A program made the position numbers and the translations under genes. Positions 1 to 8,795 of a stretch of 64,000 nucleotides of DNA are shown in pieces. The notes under the pieces are model-generated. The model made no database searches. It was not told the DNA's origin and saw only the letters and a list, made by a program, of their open reading frames with translations. Each line of letters opens with the position of its first letter. The stretch's first letter is position 1. Origin of the DNA: JAPLKB01 sp964532465 (GTDB lineage: Bacteria; Desulfobacterota; Syntrophorhabdia; Syntrophorhabdales; Syntrophorhabdaceae); contig CAZHHX010000006.1 of the NCBI GenBank assembly GCA_964532465.1, forward strand, positions 1 through 64,000, written 5' to 3'.

Positions 1-560
<560 letters not shown>

Positions 561-643
561 AACCGAAAAATCTTGTTCAAAATCTATTGAACGAGGACCT
601 ACTATCTTGTTTTCAAAGAACAGTCAACCTTAAAGCAGTGCAT
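561..643 (-). other. rRNA leader with boxA-like antitermination element
   Basis: This is the transcribed leader between the proximal promoter and the 16S gene. The complement of 609-622 reads TGTTCTTTGAAAAC, resembling boxA-type antitermination sequences of bacterial rRNA leaders. A short hairpin (GTTCAA...TTGAAC) follows nearer the 16S gene. The boxA role is inferred from resemblance and position. Confidence 0.55.
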
Positions 644-671
644 ATTATACTTTTTTTTCAGCCATTGTCAA
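644..671 (-). promoter_or_regulatory. rRNA promoter, proximal
   Basis: On the complement there is a perfect -35 TTGACA (666-671) and a perfect -10 TATAAT (644-649) with a 16-nt spacer, about 85 nt upstream of the 16S gene. It is a strong sigma-70-type promoter by sequence. Confidence 0.85.
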
Positions 672-785
672 GGGATATAATTAAAATCTTTTTTGGAAGC
701 CTTTATTCCGATGCTATGTGATAAGTGACTTGCCGCCTTTGTTCTGACTGTTTTTTAAAGATCATGTAACCTTGAAGCAGTCCTA

Positions 786-813
786 ATTATACTTATTTTT
801 CATCTGATGTCAA
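786..813 (-). promoter_or_regulatory. rRNA promoter, distal
   Basis: A second perfect TTGACA (808-813) / TATAAT (786-791) pair with the same 16-nt spacer lies 142 nt upstream of the first. The sequence just downstream of each -10 is similar, as if the promoter module had been duplicated. Confidence 0.82.
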
Positions 814-886
814 GCTATATAGATAAATATATTTTAATAATTAAATATGTCTTTATATTCGGACAATTACAGTCTGTTTTTATGAT

Positions 887-915
887 CTCGCAACCTTGAT
901 TTTCAAGGTTGCGAG
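887..915. terminator. 12-bp perfect hairpin between DUF721 gene and rRNA promoters
   Basis: Arms 887-898 and 904-915 (CTCGCAACCTTG and complement) enclose a 5-nt loop. It lies downstream of the minus-strand DUF721 gene and upstream of the rRNA promoters, where a terminator is expected. No clear T run follows on either strand, so intrinsic termination is only plausible. Confidence 0.45.
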
Positions 916-975
916 GCATATTCTCTCGGTTTTTCCTGCTTGTTCCCACTGAAATTCTCTTTTTTTGTATAATCA

Positions 976-1269
976 TCAGTTGCGCCTCAGATAGAATTTC
1001 AGATCTTTCAAAACACCTTTCTTTACTTTCTTTTCGATCTTATCCAGTATGTCTATTTTCATATATCGCAACTGGGTCAGCCATAAAGGATCGTCTACTT
1101 CGACAAAAAGAGTGTCATTTCCTATTCTTGCAGGTTTGGTATGTCGCGCTGTCCTCTCTCCCACTATATCATCCCAGAGATAGAATATTTTATGAGCATC
1201 TATATCACCTTTGATATTATATTCCCTTAAAACATGGTCAAGCGTTTTTTTTATCGGAATAAAGGCCAT
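976..1269 (-). CDS. DUF721 / DciA-like protein
   Basis: A 97-aa protein of the DUF721 family. It has an N-terminal helix and the family pattern of a Trp-centred helix (YLWDDIVGE) followed by a KH-like segment (TLFVEVDDPLWLTQL) and a basic end. DUF721 includes DciA, which assists loading of the replicative helicase DnaB in bacteria without DnaC. That role here is inferred from family only. It is the last gene of the minus-strand cluster, 98 nt after metG. Length is typical of the short members of the family. Confidence 0.7.
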   Translation of the reverse strand: MAFIPIKKTLDHVLREYNIKGDIDAHKIFYLWDDIVGERTARHTKPARIGNDTLFVEVDDPLWLTQLRYMKIDILDKIEKKVKKGVLKDLKFYLRRN

Positions 1270-1367
1270 ATTCTACACTCATTGCACTTTATGGTCTTGC
1301 AAAAAAGGCTTGTATCTGCCAAGGGCTGAAAAATTAGTTTGCAGTAATCCATGATAGGCAATCTTCA

Positions 1368-2894
1368 TTATCCTTCAATTCTTGGGAAAATAGGCTTTAT
1401 TTTATCTATATAGGAAATGTCTTCAGTAAAATAAAAAACTTTCTCGTGTTCAAATGAAGCTTTCTCAATTTTTCTGCCAATACCAAGAACATCCCAAATA
1501 ATTTGGGATTTATTCGGCATAAAAGGGTAGAGAAGCATTGCTGCAATCCTCAATCCGTTCCATATATTATACAGAACCGTTTTGATCCTCACATTGCCCT
1601 CTTTGGAAAGCTTCCACGGGGCTTCTGAATCAATATATTTATTCAAAATAGACATTATTTCAAAGACATCCTGGAGGGCTTTATGATAAGCAAAAATTTC
1701 CATATCCTTCTGATATTCCATTACAAGCCGTTCAATATTTTCCTCAACATACTCGTCCATACCACCTTTTGTTTCCGGCCTCTCAATCTTACCCTGTAAG
1801 AACTTTCCTATCATGGTAACACTTCTGCTCGTGAGGTTTCCGAAATCATTAGCAAGGTCTCCGTTTATCCTGTGAACAAGCGCGTTTTTTGAAAAATCAC
1901 CGTCAAGACCGAAGGGTACTTCCCTGAACATAAAGAACCTGAATTCATCCACTCCGTAAGTCTTGACAATATCATGAGGATCTACAACATTCCCGAGAGA
2001 TTTGGACATTTTCTGTCCCTCTATGGTCCACCAACCGTGTGCAAATACCTTCTTGGGCGGCTCAATATTGACAGACATTAAAAAGCTCGGCCAGTATATG
2101 GCATGAAACCGCAGAATATCTTTGCCCATAAGGTGGGCATCGCAGGGCCAGAATTTGTTAAAAATGTCCATGTCATCGGGAAAACCTATCCCTGTTATAT
2201 AATTGGTAAGCGCATCAAACCAGACATATACTATGTGTCTTGGGTCAGCAGGAACCGGAATACCCCAGTTAAAGCTTGTCCTGCTTATACTCAAGTCCCG
2301 TAAACCACCCTTGACAAAGCTTGCAACCTCATTGCGCCTTACTTCGGGCATGACAAAATCCTTGTGCGATTCCATAAGAGCAAGCAGTCGGTCTCCATAC
2401 TTCGACAACCTGAAAAAATAGCTCTCTTCTTTTAACCTTTCAGGCTGCCTCAAACAATCAGGGCATTTTCCATCCTTTAACTGTAATTCCGTAAAGTAAC
2501 TCTCGCAGGGCACACAATACCAGTCCTCGTACTCTCCGAGATATATGTCTCCGCTCTCATAGGCCTTTTCGAATATCTGCCGTACAACCTTTCTATGCCT
2601 CTCCTCGGTAGTCCTGATAAAGCCTGTATTGGTAATATTGAGGGTATCCCATAGATCGGTAAACCTGGATACCATCCTGTCTGCAAGTTCTTTAGGGTGA
2701 ATTCCTTGTTGCTCTGCTGCCTTTTCTACTTTCTGCCCGTGTTCGTCCGTACCGGTAAGAAAAAAGACGTCATACCCGCATATCCTTTTATAACGGGCTA
2801 TAATATCGGCAGCTATCGTTGTGTATGCATGGCCGATATGGGGGACGTCATTAATGTAATAGATCGGCGTTGTTACATAATAATGCTTATTCAT
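1368..2894 (-). CDS. metG: Methionyl-tRNA synthetase
   Basis: Charges tRNA-Met with methionine in the cytoplasm. It is a class I enzyme with a HIGH motif (HIGHAYTT, about residue 18) and a KMSKS motif (about residue 295). The connective domain carries two Cys pairs (CVPC and CPDC), one zinc knuckle as in the bacterial MetG family. At about 508 aa it lacks the C-terminal tRNA-binding (EMAP/Trbp111) domain found in longer MetG. An ATG at 2900 also exists, but ATG 2894 is better spaced from GGAG and matches the usual N-terminus. It sits downstream of tmk-holB-ricT, the same neighbourhood as in Bacillus subtilis. Confidence 0.95.
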   Translation of the reverse strand: MNKHYYVTTPIYYINDVPHIGHAYTTIAADIIARYKRICGYDVFFLTGTDEHGQKVEKAAEQQGIHPKELADRMVSRFTDLWDTLNITNTGFIRTTEERHRKVVRQIFEKAYESGDIYLGEYEDWYCVPCESYFTELQLKDGKCPDCLRQPERLKEESYFFRLSKYGDRLLALMESHKDFVMPEVRRNEVASFVKGGLRDLSISRTSFNWGIPVPADPRHIVYVWFDALTNYITGIGFPDDMDIFNKFWPCDAHLMGKDILRFHAIYWPSFLMSVNIEPPKKVFAHGWWTIEGQKMSKSLGNVVDPHDIVKTYGVDEFRFFMFREVPFGLDGDFSKNALVHRINGDLANDFGNLTSRSVTMIGKFLQGKIERPETKGGMDEYVEENIERLVMEYQKDMEIFAYHKALQDVFEIMSILNKYIDSEAPWKLSKEGNVRIKTVLYNIWNGLRIAAMLLYPFMPNKSQIIWDVLGIGRKIEKASFEHEKVFYFTEDISYIDKIKPIFPRIEG

Positions 2895-3002
2895 GTACAT
2901 GCTCCATAATACTTATTTTTATACGCTTATTTTTTTATTTTGATGCCTGACAGAAGGTCATAAGTCCCTTTTCATGCATCGTAGTGCATATCTTATCCAA
3001 TA

Positions 3003-3782
3003 TTATTGCTTCTTGATATCACTCAGAGATACAGAAACCTCCTTGCCGTCATTAAGCTCAACAGTCATTGTGGAACATAACGTATTATGTTTTATAACCT
3101 TCCCTTCTCCCTGCTGGAGAGCCACCTTTTTCCCGACCTTCGGGAAATCTTTCTTACAATTCATATACATATCGAACTCATAAGCAAGACAGCACATAAG
3201 CCTGCCGCATATTCCCGAAATTTTTGCAGGGTTTAATGCAAGGCTCTGTTCTTTTACCATTTTAATGGAAACTATTGAAAAGGCATTCAAGAACCTCCTG
3301 CAACAGCATACGTTTCCACAATTACCGAGACCTCCGACTATCTTTGCTTCGTCTCTCACGCCAACCTGTCTTAACTCTATCCGTATCTTGAATTCTTTCG
3401 CAAGTTCCTTCACTAATTCCCTGAAATCTACTCTGCTTTCAGAAACAAAATAGTACAGGAGTTTTGTGCCGCCAAAAAGATATTCCGCATATAACAACTT
3501 CATCGGCAGATTCATTTCCAATATCTTCTTTTTACAATAACTGAAAGCGTATCCTTCTTTTTCTTTCAAAGAAAAATGTTCTGCAACCTCATTCTCAGTC
3601 GCCTTTCTAGTCGCCTTCTTAAGGCCTTCTTTAGTCGTCTCCTGCGGTTCAGATACAACCATTCCAAGGCAGAGACCTTTATCAATCTCACTGATAATAT
3701 AATCCCCAGCCTTTACATCTTCAGACACTTCCATTTCAATTACACTTGTTAATATGTCAACTTTTATATAACAACTTTTCAT
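3003..3782 (-). CDS. ricT: PSP1-domain protein, RicT/YaaT family
   Basis: A 259-aa protein with the PSP1 C-terminal domain. It contains the conserved Cys cluster GNCGNVCCCRRFL and the CGRLMCCLAYE motif (about residues 150-205). In Bacillus the orthologue (RicT/YaaT) is part of a complex that carries Fe-S clusters and affects RNase Y-dependent RNA processing. The role in this organism is not known. Its start overlaps the holB stop by 4 nt (ATGA), so the two are probably translationally coupled. The gene order tmk-holB-ricT-metG supports the call. Confidence 0.85.
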   Translation of the reverse strand: MKSCYIKVDILTSVIEMEVSEDVKAGDYIISEIDKGLCLGMVVSEPQETTKEGLKKATRKATENEVAEHFSLKEKEGYAFSYCKKKILEMNLPMKLLYAEYLFGGTKLLYYFVSESRVDFRELVKELAKEFKIRIELRQVGVRDEAKIVGGLGNCGNVCCCRRFLNAFSIVSIKMVKEQSLALNPAKISGICGRLMCCLAYEFDMYMNCKKDFPKVGKKVALQQGEGKVIKHNTLCSTMTVELNDGKEVSVSLSDIKKQ

Positions 3783-4741
3783 TTCTGCTCCATTATATCC
3801 AACAACATCGTTTCAATAGCAAGAAGTTTGTTTATATTATACCTTAACATGCCAAAAGTTTCCTGAATTCTTCTGATCGAAGCCTCAATCCATCTTGTAT
3901 CCACGAATTCAGCCTTGAGAAGTTCCAGCACATCCCTGTTGATCATCATAGATGACTCCCGGTATTCGCTCATAACAGACATGTCTCTGAAAAGAGAGAG
4001 CAGGAACGACAAAAACATTGTCAACTCTCTATGGCTTCTCACTATCCTTTCCGACATTAAGGTCGCGTGTATAAAACTCCTGTCTTTTCCCATAATCAGT
4101 TCCGCAAGCTTATGCCTCAAAACAAGGTGATCTTGCTCCATCCAGAAAAGTCCGCAGCCGATACTCCCTTGCGAAATACGAGACAACAAATCAGCATTCC
4201 CTTCATCCATATTTACATTATCCATAAAGTACTGTTGCAAACGTTCTTTTGAGAGCGGACTAAAACTGACTCTTGCACAGCGAGACCGTATAGTCAATGG
4301 GACATCCCTTTCCGAGGATGTAATAAGAAAAAAAATGTTAAAAGGAGGAGGTTCTTCAAGGGTCTTAAGAAGGGCATTTACAGCTTCATGAGTCATTGTA
4401 TCAGCCCTGTCGATCAGGATTATCCTTTTATCCCCCTCGTAGGGATACTCATAGACCTCTCTGCCTATAGTTCTCGATTGGTCAATACCTATGGAATCTT
4501 CGTCTTCGATAATTATGACATCAGGATGCATACCGCGCTCGACCTTTATGCAGGGACGGCATATACCGCAGTTGTTATGTTCTTCACATAGAATATACTT
4601 TGCAAATTCCTTTGCTGTCTTCTTTTTTCCTATGCCTTCCTGGCCGGTAAATAAAAAAGCATGGGGCAACCTTTTCCTCTTCAGGACAGACAAGAACATC
4701 TGCTTCTGCTTCTCGTGACCAACAATCTCATTAAATCCCAT
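3779..4741 (-). CDS. holB: DNA polymerase III delta' subunit
   Basis: A clamp-loader subunit of the replicative polymerase, AAA+ fold, 320 aa. It has a Walker A-like loop (TGQEGIGKKK, about residues 33-42), a zinc module with three Cys (CGICRPC), and the RFC-box-like SRC (RSRCARVSF). It overlaps tmk by 11 nt upstream and ricT by 4 nt downstream. The C-terminal part is less conserved, as usual in this family. Confidence 0.92.
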   Translation of the reverse strand: MGFNEIVGHEKQKQMFLSVLKRKRLPHAFLFTGQEGIGKKKTAKEFAKYILCEEHNNCGICRPCIKVERGMHPDVIIIEDEDSIGIDQSRTIGREVYEYPYEGDKRIILIDRADTMTHEAVNALLKTLEEPPPFNIFFLITSSERDVPLTIRSRCARVSFSPLSKERLQQYFMDNVNMDEGNADLLSRISQGSIGCGLFWMEQDHLVLRHKLAELIMGKDRSFIHATLMSERIVRSHRELTMFLSFLLSLFRDMSVMSEYRESSMMINRDVLELLKAEFVDTRWIEASIRRIQETFGMLRYNINKLLAIETMLLDIMEQK

Positions 4742-5354
4742 AACTTTTTAAAAGTTTTTCTACTTTATCCTTTATCTTTTTTTGCACCTCTTCAACTTCC
4801 TCATTGCCATTAACTACAAAAAATCTCCGGGGCTCTTCCATTGATAGCTTAATATATGCTGCTTTAACTTTATTATGAAAAGAAAGCGCTTCATTTTCAA
4901 ATCTGTCCATCAAAAAATCCCGTTCCACCTTTCTCTTAAATCCTTCTTCCACCTTACAATCAAGAAGTATCGTAAGGTTCGGTTGTATACCTTTCGTAGC
5001 AAGCCCGTCGAGAGTCTGGATAATCCTCCGGTCCATACCTCTTCCATACCCTTGATATGCATATGTTGCGTCTGTGAACCTGTCACATATAACGATCTTC
5101 CCTTCCTGTAGTGCCGGTTCAATCACTTCCTCCACATGCTGGGCTCTCATGGCCATAAGCAAAAGAAGCTCTGAAAGCGGAAATACATGTATATCAGGCT
5201 GCAGAAGAGATTTTCTTAAAGCCTCTCCAAAGACAGTTCCACCTGGTTCCCGTGTTTTTACTGATTCATACCCTTTATCTACAAGGTACTCATAGAGAAG
5301 ATTTACCTGGGTTGTCTTGCCGCTGCCCTCTACACCTTCAAATGTTATAAACAT
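4731..5354 (-). CDS. tmk: Thymidylate kinase
   Basis: Phosphorylates dTMP to dTDP. It is 207 aa with a P-loop (GVEGSGKTTQ, residues 7-16), the DR(F/Y) motif (CDRFTDATYAYQGYGRG, about residues 91-107) and the TREPGGT substrate motif. The start is preceded by AAGG. It is the first of the tightly packed tmk-holB-ricT group. The 150-nt gap before it, next to efp, holds an unusual GC-rich insert. Confidence 0.96.
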   Translation of the reverse strand: MFITFEGVEGSGKTTQVNLLYEYLVDKGYESVKTREPGGTVFGEALRKSLLQPDIHVFPLSELLLLMAMRAQHVEEVIEPALQEGKIVICDRFTDATYAYQGYGRGMDRRIIQTLDGLATKGIQPNLTILLDCKVEEGFKRKVERDFLMDRFENEALSFHNKVKAAYIKLSMEEPRRFFVVNGNEEVEEVQKKIKDKVEKLLKSYGI

Positions 5355-5405
5355 ATATCAGACCTTCGTTTAAGCTATTTAAGCGGTTTGAACAACTTGA
5401 AAGGT

Positions 5406-5522
5406 TCATTTAACCCTTTCTATTACCGGGGCTCGCGTCGCCCCCTCCACCGGCAAAGCCGTCGAAGCCTCCCCTTCTCGCTCGCTGTGCGAGCTGAATC
5501 CGACTCACTTTACCCTTTCTAT
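5406..5522. repeat. Duplicated 3' end of efp flanking an 81-bp GC-rich segment
   Basis: The last 18 nt of efp (5505-5522, coding IERVK-stop) recur at 5406-5423 with two synonymous changes, again coding IERVK-stop. The 81 nt between them (5424-5504) are strongly GC-rich compared with the surrounding genes and contain a small CTCGC/GCGAG hairpin. This is the pattern left by insertion of a small element at the end of a gene, with the gene end carried or duplicated. No ORF is present in the segment. The origin is inference; the duplication is seen directly. Confidence 0.6.
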
Positions 5523-6068
5523 GTATTGACCACTTCTTGTATCTATCTTTACAATGTCGCCTTCATCCACAAAAAGCGGGACCTGGATTGTATAACCTGT
5601 CTCAAGTAGCGCCGGCTTTGTTGCATTCTGCGCAGTGTCACCTTTGGCCCCAGGTTCTGTACTGGTTATTAAGAGACTGACAAAGTTCTGGATCTCCACC
5701 CCGATTGTCTTGCCTTGATATATCAGAACTTCAATAACCAGCCCCTCTTTCATATAATTTTTTGCATCACCCAGTTGTTCCTCATCAATATATAGTTGAT
5801 CGTAGGTATTCGTATCCATAAAATAGTATTTGTCAGTCTCTTTATACAGAAACTGCATATCCTTTTCTTCCAGCTCAGGCAACTCAACCTTATCTCCGGA
5901 GCGAAAAGTCCTGTCAAGAACATTTCCACTGATAAGACTTTTTATCCTTGTTCTGACAAAGGCGCCTCCCTTGCCGGGCTTCACATGCTGAAACTCAACT
6001 ATAACAAATGGCTCATTCTCCATGAGAATTCTTAAACCTTTTCTGAACTCTGCCGTTGAAACTAACAT
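5505..6068 (-). CDS. efp: Elongation factor P
   Basis: Binds between the P and E sites of the ribosome and relieves stalling at polyproline. It is 187 aa with the KOW/EF-P N-domain and two OB domains. The tip loop reads PGKGGAF, with Lys at about residue 33 as the potential modification site. The C-terminus matches the family (GQYIERVK). The ATG at 6068 is preceded by CAGGAGG. An upstream in-frame extension to 6194 is rejected because it lacks family similarity and overlaps the neighbouring peptidase gene. Confidence 0.95.
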   Translation of the reverse strand: MLVSTAEFRKGLRILMENEPFVIVEFQHVKPGKGGAFVRTRIKSLISGNVLDRTFRSGDKVELPELEEKDMQFLYKETDKYYFMDTNTYDQLYIDEEQLGDAKNYMKEGLVIEVLIYQGKTIGVEIQNFVSLLITSTEPGAKGDTAQNATKPALLETGYTIQVPLFVDEGDIVKIDTRSGQYIERVK

Positions 6069-6141
6069 TAAAACCTCCTGTTCCTTAGCGTAAAAAATAT
6101 AGGTCTTATATGTCGTATAGGACCTATTATAATCATATCCG

Positions 6142-7215
6142 TTATACACTGATTTGTAACATTTCCTTTCTGATATGCGTGAGCACTTTAGCACCGTTGT
6201 CTGTAATGAGGAGCATATCTTCCAGCCTTACACCTCCAAGCGCAGGCAAATAAATACCGGGTTCAATCGTAATCACCATATTTTCTTCCAGTATCCCCTT
6301 TCCCGCACTATTAATGGAAGGAGCTTCATGGACAGCCACCCCGACTCCATGCCCTGTACCATGCCCAAAAAACTTCCCATATCCTGCATCATCTATAAAA
6401 CCTCTGACAATCATATCCAGATCCTTTATAGACATTCCGGCCTTAGCTTTTTCCAGGGCAAGTTCACGGGCATCATTCACTACTTTGAAAATATCTTTGA
6501 TTTTTTCATTAACCTCCCCTACCAATATGGTACAGGTCTCATCGCTGCAATAGCCGTCCACGCATGAGCCGAAATCAATGATAACCGCTTCCCCCTCTTT
6601 TATTTTCTTATTTGTCGGAACAGCATGTGGAAGCGCCGCTCTTGGACCTGAAGCCACAATAGTATCAAAGGACGGACAATCCGCTCCCATTCGCCTCATT
6701 GTATATTCAAGGTCATCGGCAATTTCTTTTTCTGTTTTGTCCGGACAAATCTTTTCAAAAACCTCTATAAATGCATCCGTTGCAATATCAACAGCTTTTC
6801 TGATTACATCAATTTCATCAGGTTCCTTGCATTGCCTTATTTCCTCAATTTCATTTCCCAGAGGAATAAATTCAGTATTCTGGACACTATCCTTCCACGT
6901 ATTATACATATTATACGTTGTATGACAGCTATCAAACCCCATGTGTCTGATCACATATTGCTCGCATATCTCTGAAAGCACGTTTTTCTTGCTCATAAGC
7001 TCTACTATCTTGACATCCTTTGTTATTTCCTTTGCATGTGTGACATACCTGAAATCCGTAATAAGCAACATGTCTCCTTTTGTAATAACAAGGGTGCCCT
7101 CAGAACCTTTAAACCCCGTAAGGTAAAATATGTTATCCATACCCCTTATTATGCATGCGTCTAAGCTTTTCTCATGAATAATATTATGGATTTTTCCGAT
7201 CCTCTTTTCTCTCAT
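6142..7215 (-). CDS. M24 family aminopeptidase (Xaa-Pro aminopeptidase type)
   Basis: A 357-aa metallopeptidase with a creatinase-like N-domain and a pita-bread catalytic domain. Dinuclear metal ligands are visible: Asp in DFGSCVDGYCSDET (two Asp), His in GHGTGHGVG, Glu in ITIEPGIY and Glu in GGVRLEDML. It is predicted to remove N-terminal residues before proline, in the cytoplasm. The M24-efp pairing is common in many bacteria. The gene starts 7 nt after the small TPR gene and probably shares its transcript. Confidence 0.9.
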   Translation of the reverse strand: MREKRIGKIHNIIHEKSLDACIIRGMDNIFYLTGFKGSEGTLVITKGDMLLITDFRYVTHAKEITKDVKIVELMSKKNVLSEICEQYVIRHMGFDSCHTTYNMYNTWKDSVQNTEFIPLGNEIEEIRQCKEPDEIDVIRKAVDIATDAFIEVFEKICPDKTEKEIADDLEYTMRRMGADCPSFDTIVASGPRAALPHAVPTNKKIKEGEAVIIDFGSCVDGYCSDETCTILVGEVNEKIKDIFKVVNDARELALEKAKAGMSIKDLDMIVRGFIDDAGYGKFFGHGTGHGVGVAVHEAPSINSAGKGILEENMVITIEPGIYLPALGGVRLEDMLLITDNGAKVLTHIRKEMLQISV

Positions 7216-7222
7216 AACATGC

Positions 7223-7444
7223 CTACCAGAGCTTCTTCTTTAATATTCTCTTAAATCCCGGCAGTTTATTGCGTTCTTTCAACTCCCTTTTTAATGCAAC
7301 AATGCGCTTTTTAAAAAAATCGTTTTCAGGCTCCCTTTTTAAAAGCCTTTCATATAGCTCTATCGCTTTTTCGAGATAGCCCTGCTCAAGGTAAATATCC
7401 GCAAGGGTAGGAGATAATATTTTGCTTTTGCTGTCTATGTCCAT
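7223..7444 (-). CDS. Small TPR-like protein
   Basis: A 73-aa protein with one recognisable TPR helix pair (LADIYLEQGYLEKAIELYERLLKREP, quoted in part: LEKAIELYERLL) and a basic C-terminus. It probably mediates protein contacts; no specific function can be assigned. It lies 7 nt before the M24 peptidase gene. There is no good Shine-Dalgarno before ATG 7444, so the start is uncertain. Confidence 0.6.
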   Translation of the reverse strand: MDIDSKSKILSPTLADIYLEQGYLEKAIELYERLLKREPENDFFKKRIVALKRELKERNKLPGFKRILKKKLW

Positions 7445-7541
7445 ATGGGATAGTTAAATGAATCTCCTCATAAAAATCAAGCTAAATCGTATACTTCATG
7501 GTTAACAGCTTACATCTCTCGATAAAACTATCAGCTATAAG

Positions 7542-8267
7542 CTACAAGTTAAAGACTTCGATTCCATAAAAAACCTTGAAGAGGGTACTCGATATTATAA
7601 CCCCCTTAAAGCCTGTTCCTAATATTATTTCTTTCCCGGTTTCAATTGCTTCGCTATTTTTATTCAATACATCATACTTATTCAGGACAATCAGGCACTT
7701 TTCAATATCAATATCTTTTAAAAAAGCATCTTCGTAAAAAAACCTCAGAAGGATATCGCTGGTAATTAAAACATCACCGTTTATTCCGGTTGCTTCGCAA
7801 AAAAGTTTCCATCTGAATACCGTTTCGTTTACCTTCATATGAAGGGCATCAAGTCCGCATAGAACAATAACTTTTTCACAAAAAGGCGGTATGACGGGTT
7901 CATAGCTTGCCGGGAATTTAAGAGGCATACCCTTCGCTCCATCTGCCTCAATAAGAACAACATCGTATATACTGCCAAGCATATCAATATCTTCAAAGCT
8001 TACTGCAGTAAGCTTTCCTTTTTCGTTTCTCCTGCCCACTCTGATAAAGCTACTGCCGGCTTGTACAACAGGGACTTCATCAAGTAAAAGATATGGCTCT
8101 TTTACAAAAATCTTTGTTGTCGTTGTAATTGCTACAGTCCGGCCCAGCTTAAGAAATTCTCCAGCCAAATGTTCCATGAGGCTCGTTTTACCTCCGGAAC
8201 CGGTAAAGGCAATATATTTCTGCGTTGATACGGTTTTTATGAAATCAATTTTTTGAAAATTCCACAT
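7542..8267 (-). CDS. yqeC: YqeC family protein (selenium cofactor / Se-dependent Mo hydroxylase accessory)
   Basis: A 241-aa P-loop protein. It has a Walker A-like FTGSGGKTSL (residues 21-30), AITTTTKIF, and the family hallmark LIEADGAKGMPLK (about residues 128-140). These match YqeC, a family that co-occurs with selenium-dependent molybdenum hydroxylases and is thought to act in maturing their labile Se cofactor; this is genomic inference from the family, not shown here. Two Mo hydroxylase operons lie 18-31 kb away in the window. The partner genes yqeB, selD and the MocA-like protein are not in the window. It sits between a lipoprotein gene and a TPR gene. Confidence 0.82.
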   Translation of the reverse strand: MWNFQKIDFIKTVSTQKYIAFTGSGGKTSLMEHLAGEFLKLGRTVAITTTTKIFVKEPYLLLDEVPVVQAGSSFIRVGRRNEKGKLTAVSFEDIDMLGSIYDVVLIEADGAKGMPLKFPASYEPVIPPFCEKVIVLCGLDALHMKVNETVFRWKLFCEATGINGDVLITSDILLRFFYEDAFLKDIDIEKCLIVLNKYDVLNKNSEAIETGKEIILGTGFKGVIISSTLFKVFYGIEVFNL

Positions 8268-8315
8268 TAGGATGGAAATTAGGGGGTACCTTAACTCAAG
8301 ATGCCCCCGACATCA

Positions 8316-8795
8316 TCAATCTTTATTCATCTGTTTCAAATCATTTCCTTTGTACACAGAACCTTTATCAACTGAAGAAGCAGGGCCGACCCATACTTCC
8401 ACTTCTGCGTTAAAGCTGTCTTTTGCCATTTTTATATTGCACGTTTTATCGTCTTTCGCAAAGTTCAGCGTTACATCCTTGAATTTAAAACTGTTCATAA
8501 ACTTCCAGCCGTTTTTAATCATATTGATTTTAAAATAATTCTCAAGCGACTGCAAATCAACATTGCCGCTAAAGTACATAACTCCTGCCTTCAAATTTGC
8601 AGTTTCATATATGAAACTTTTCTCTCTTACAAATTTGAGTTCCGTCGGAATAGGAATATCGGGAAAACCATGAAAAGTCTGGTTTAAAGCATCCTGTCCG
8701 GGTGGTGGTGTCTCATCTTTAGCCGTTTTCTGAAAATATGTACATCCTGAGAAACACAACAACATTACGCAAAATATTAAAACAATCTTTCTCAT
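8316..8795 (-). CDS. Predicted lipoprotein of unknown function
   Basis: A 159-aa protein with an N-terminal lipoprotein signal (MRKIVLIFCVMLLCFSGC; Cys at residue 18). It should be lipidated and anchored to a membrane facing the periplasm. The mature part contains a compact alpha/beta-looking domain (FPDIPIPTELKFVREKSF then VMYFSGNVDLQSLENYFK). I do not recognise a function. The start overlaps the folE2 stop by 4 nt (ATGA), so it is probably co-translated with folE2. Confidence 0.75.
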   Translation of the reverse strand: MRKIVLIFCVMLLCFSGCTYFQKTAKDETPPPGQDALNQTFHGFPDIPIPTELKFVREKSFIYETANLKAGVMYFSGNVDLQSLENYFKINMIKNGWKFMNSFKFKDVTLNFAKDDKTCNIKMAKDSFNAEVEVWVGPASSVDKGSVYKGNDLKQMNKD

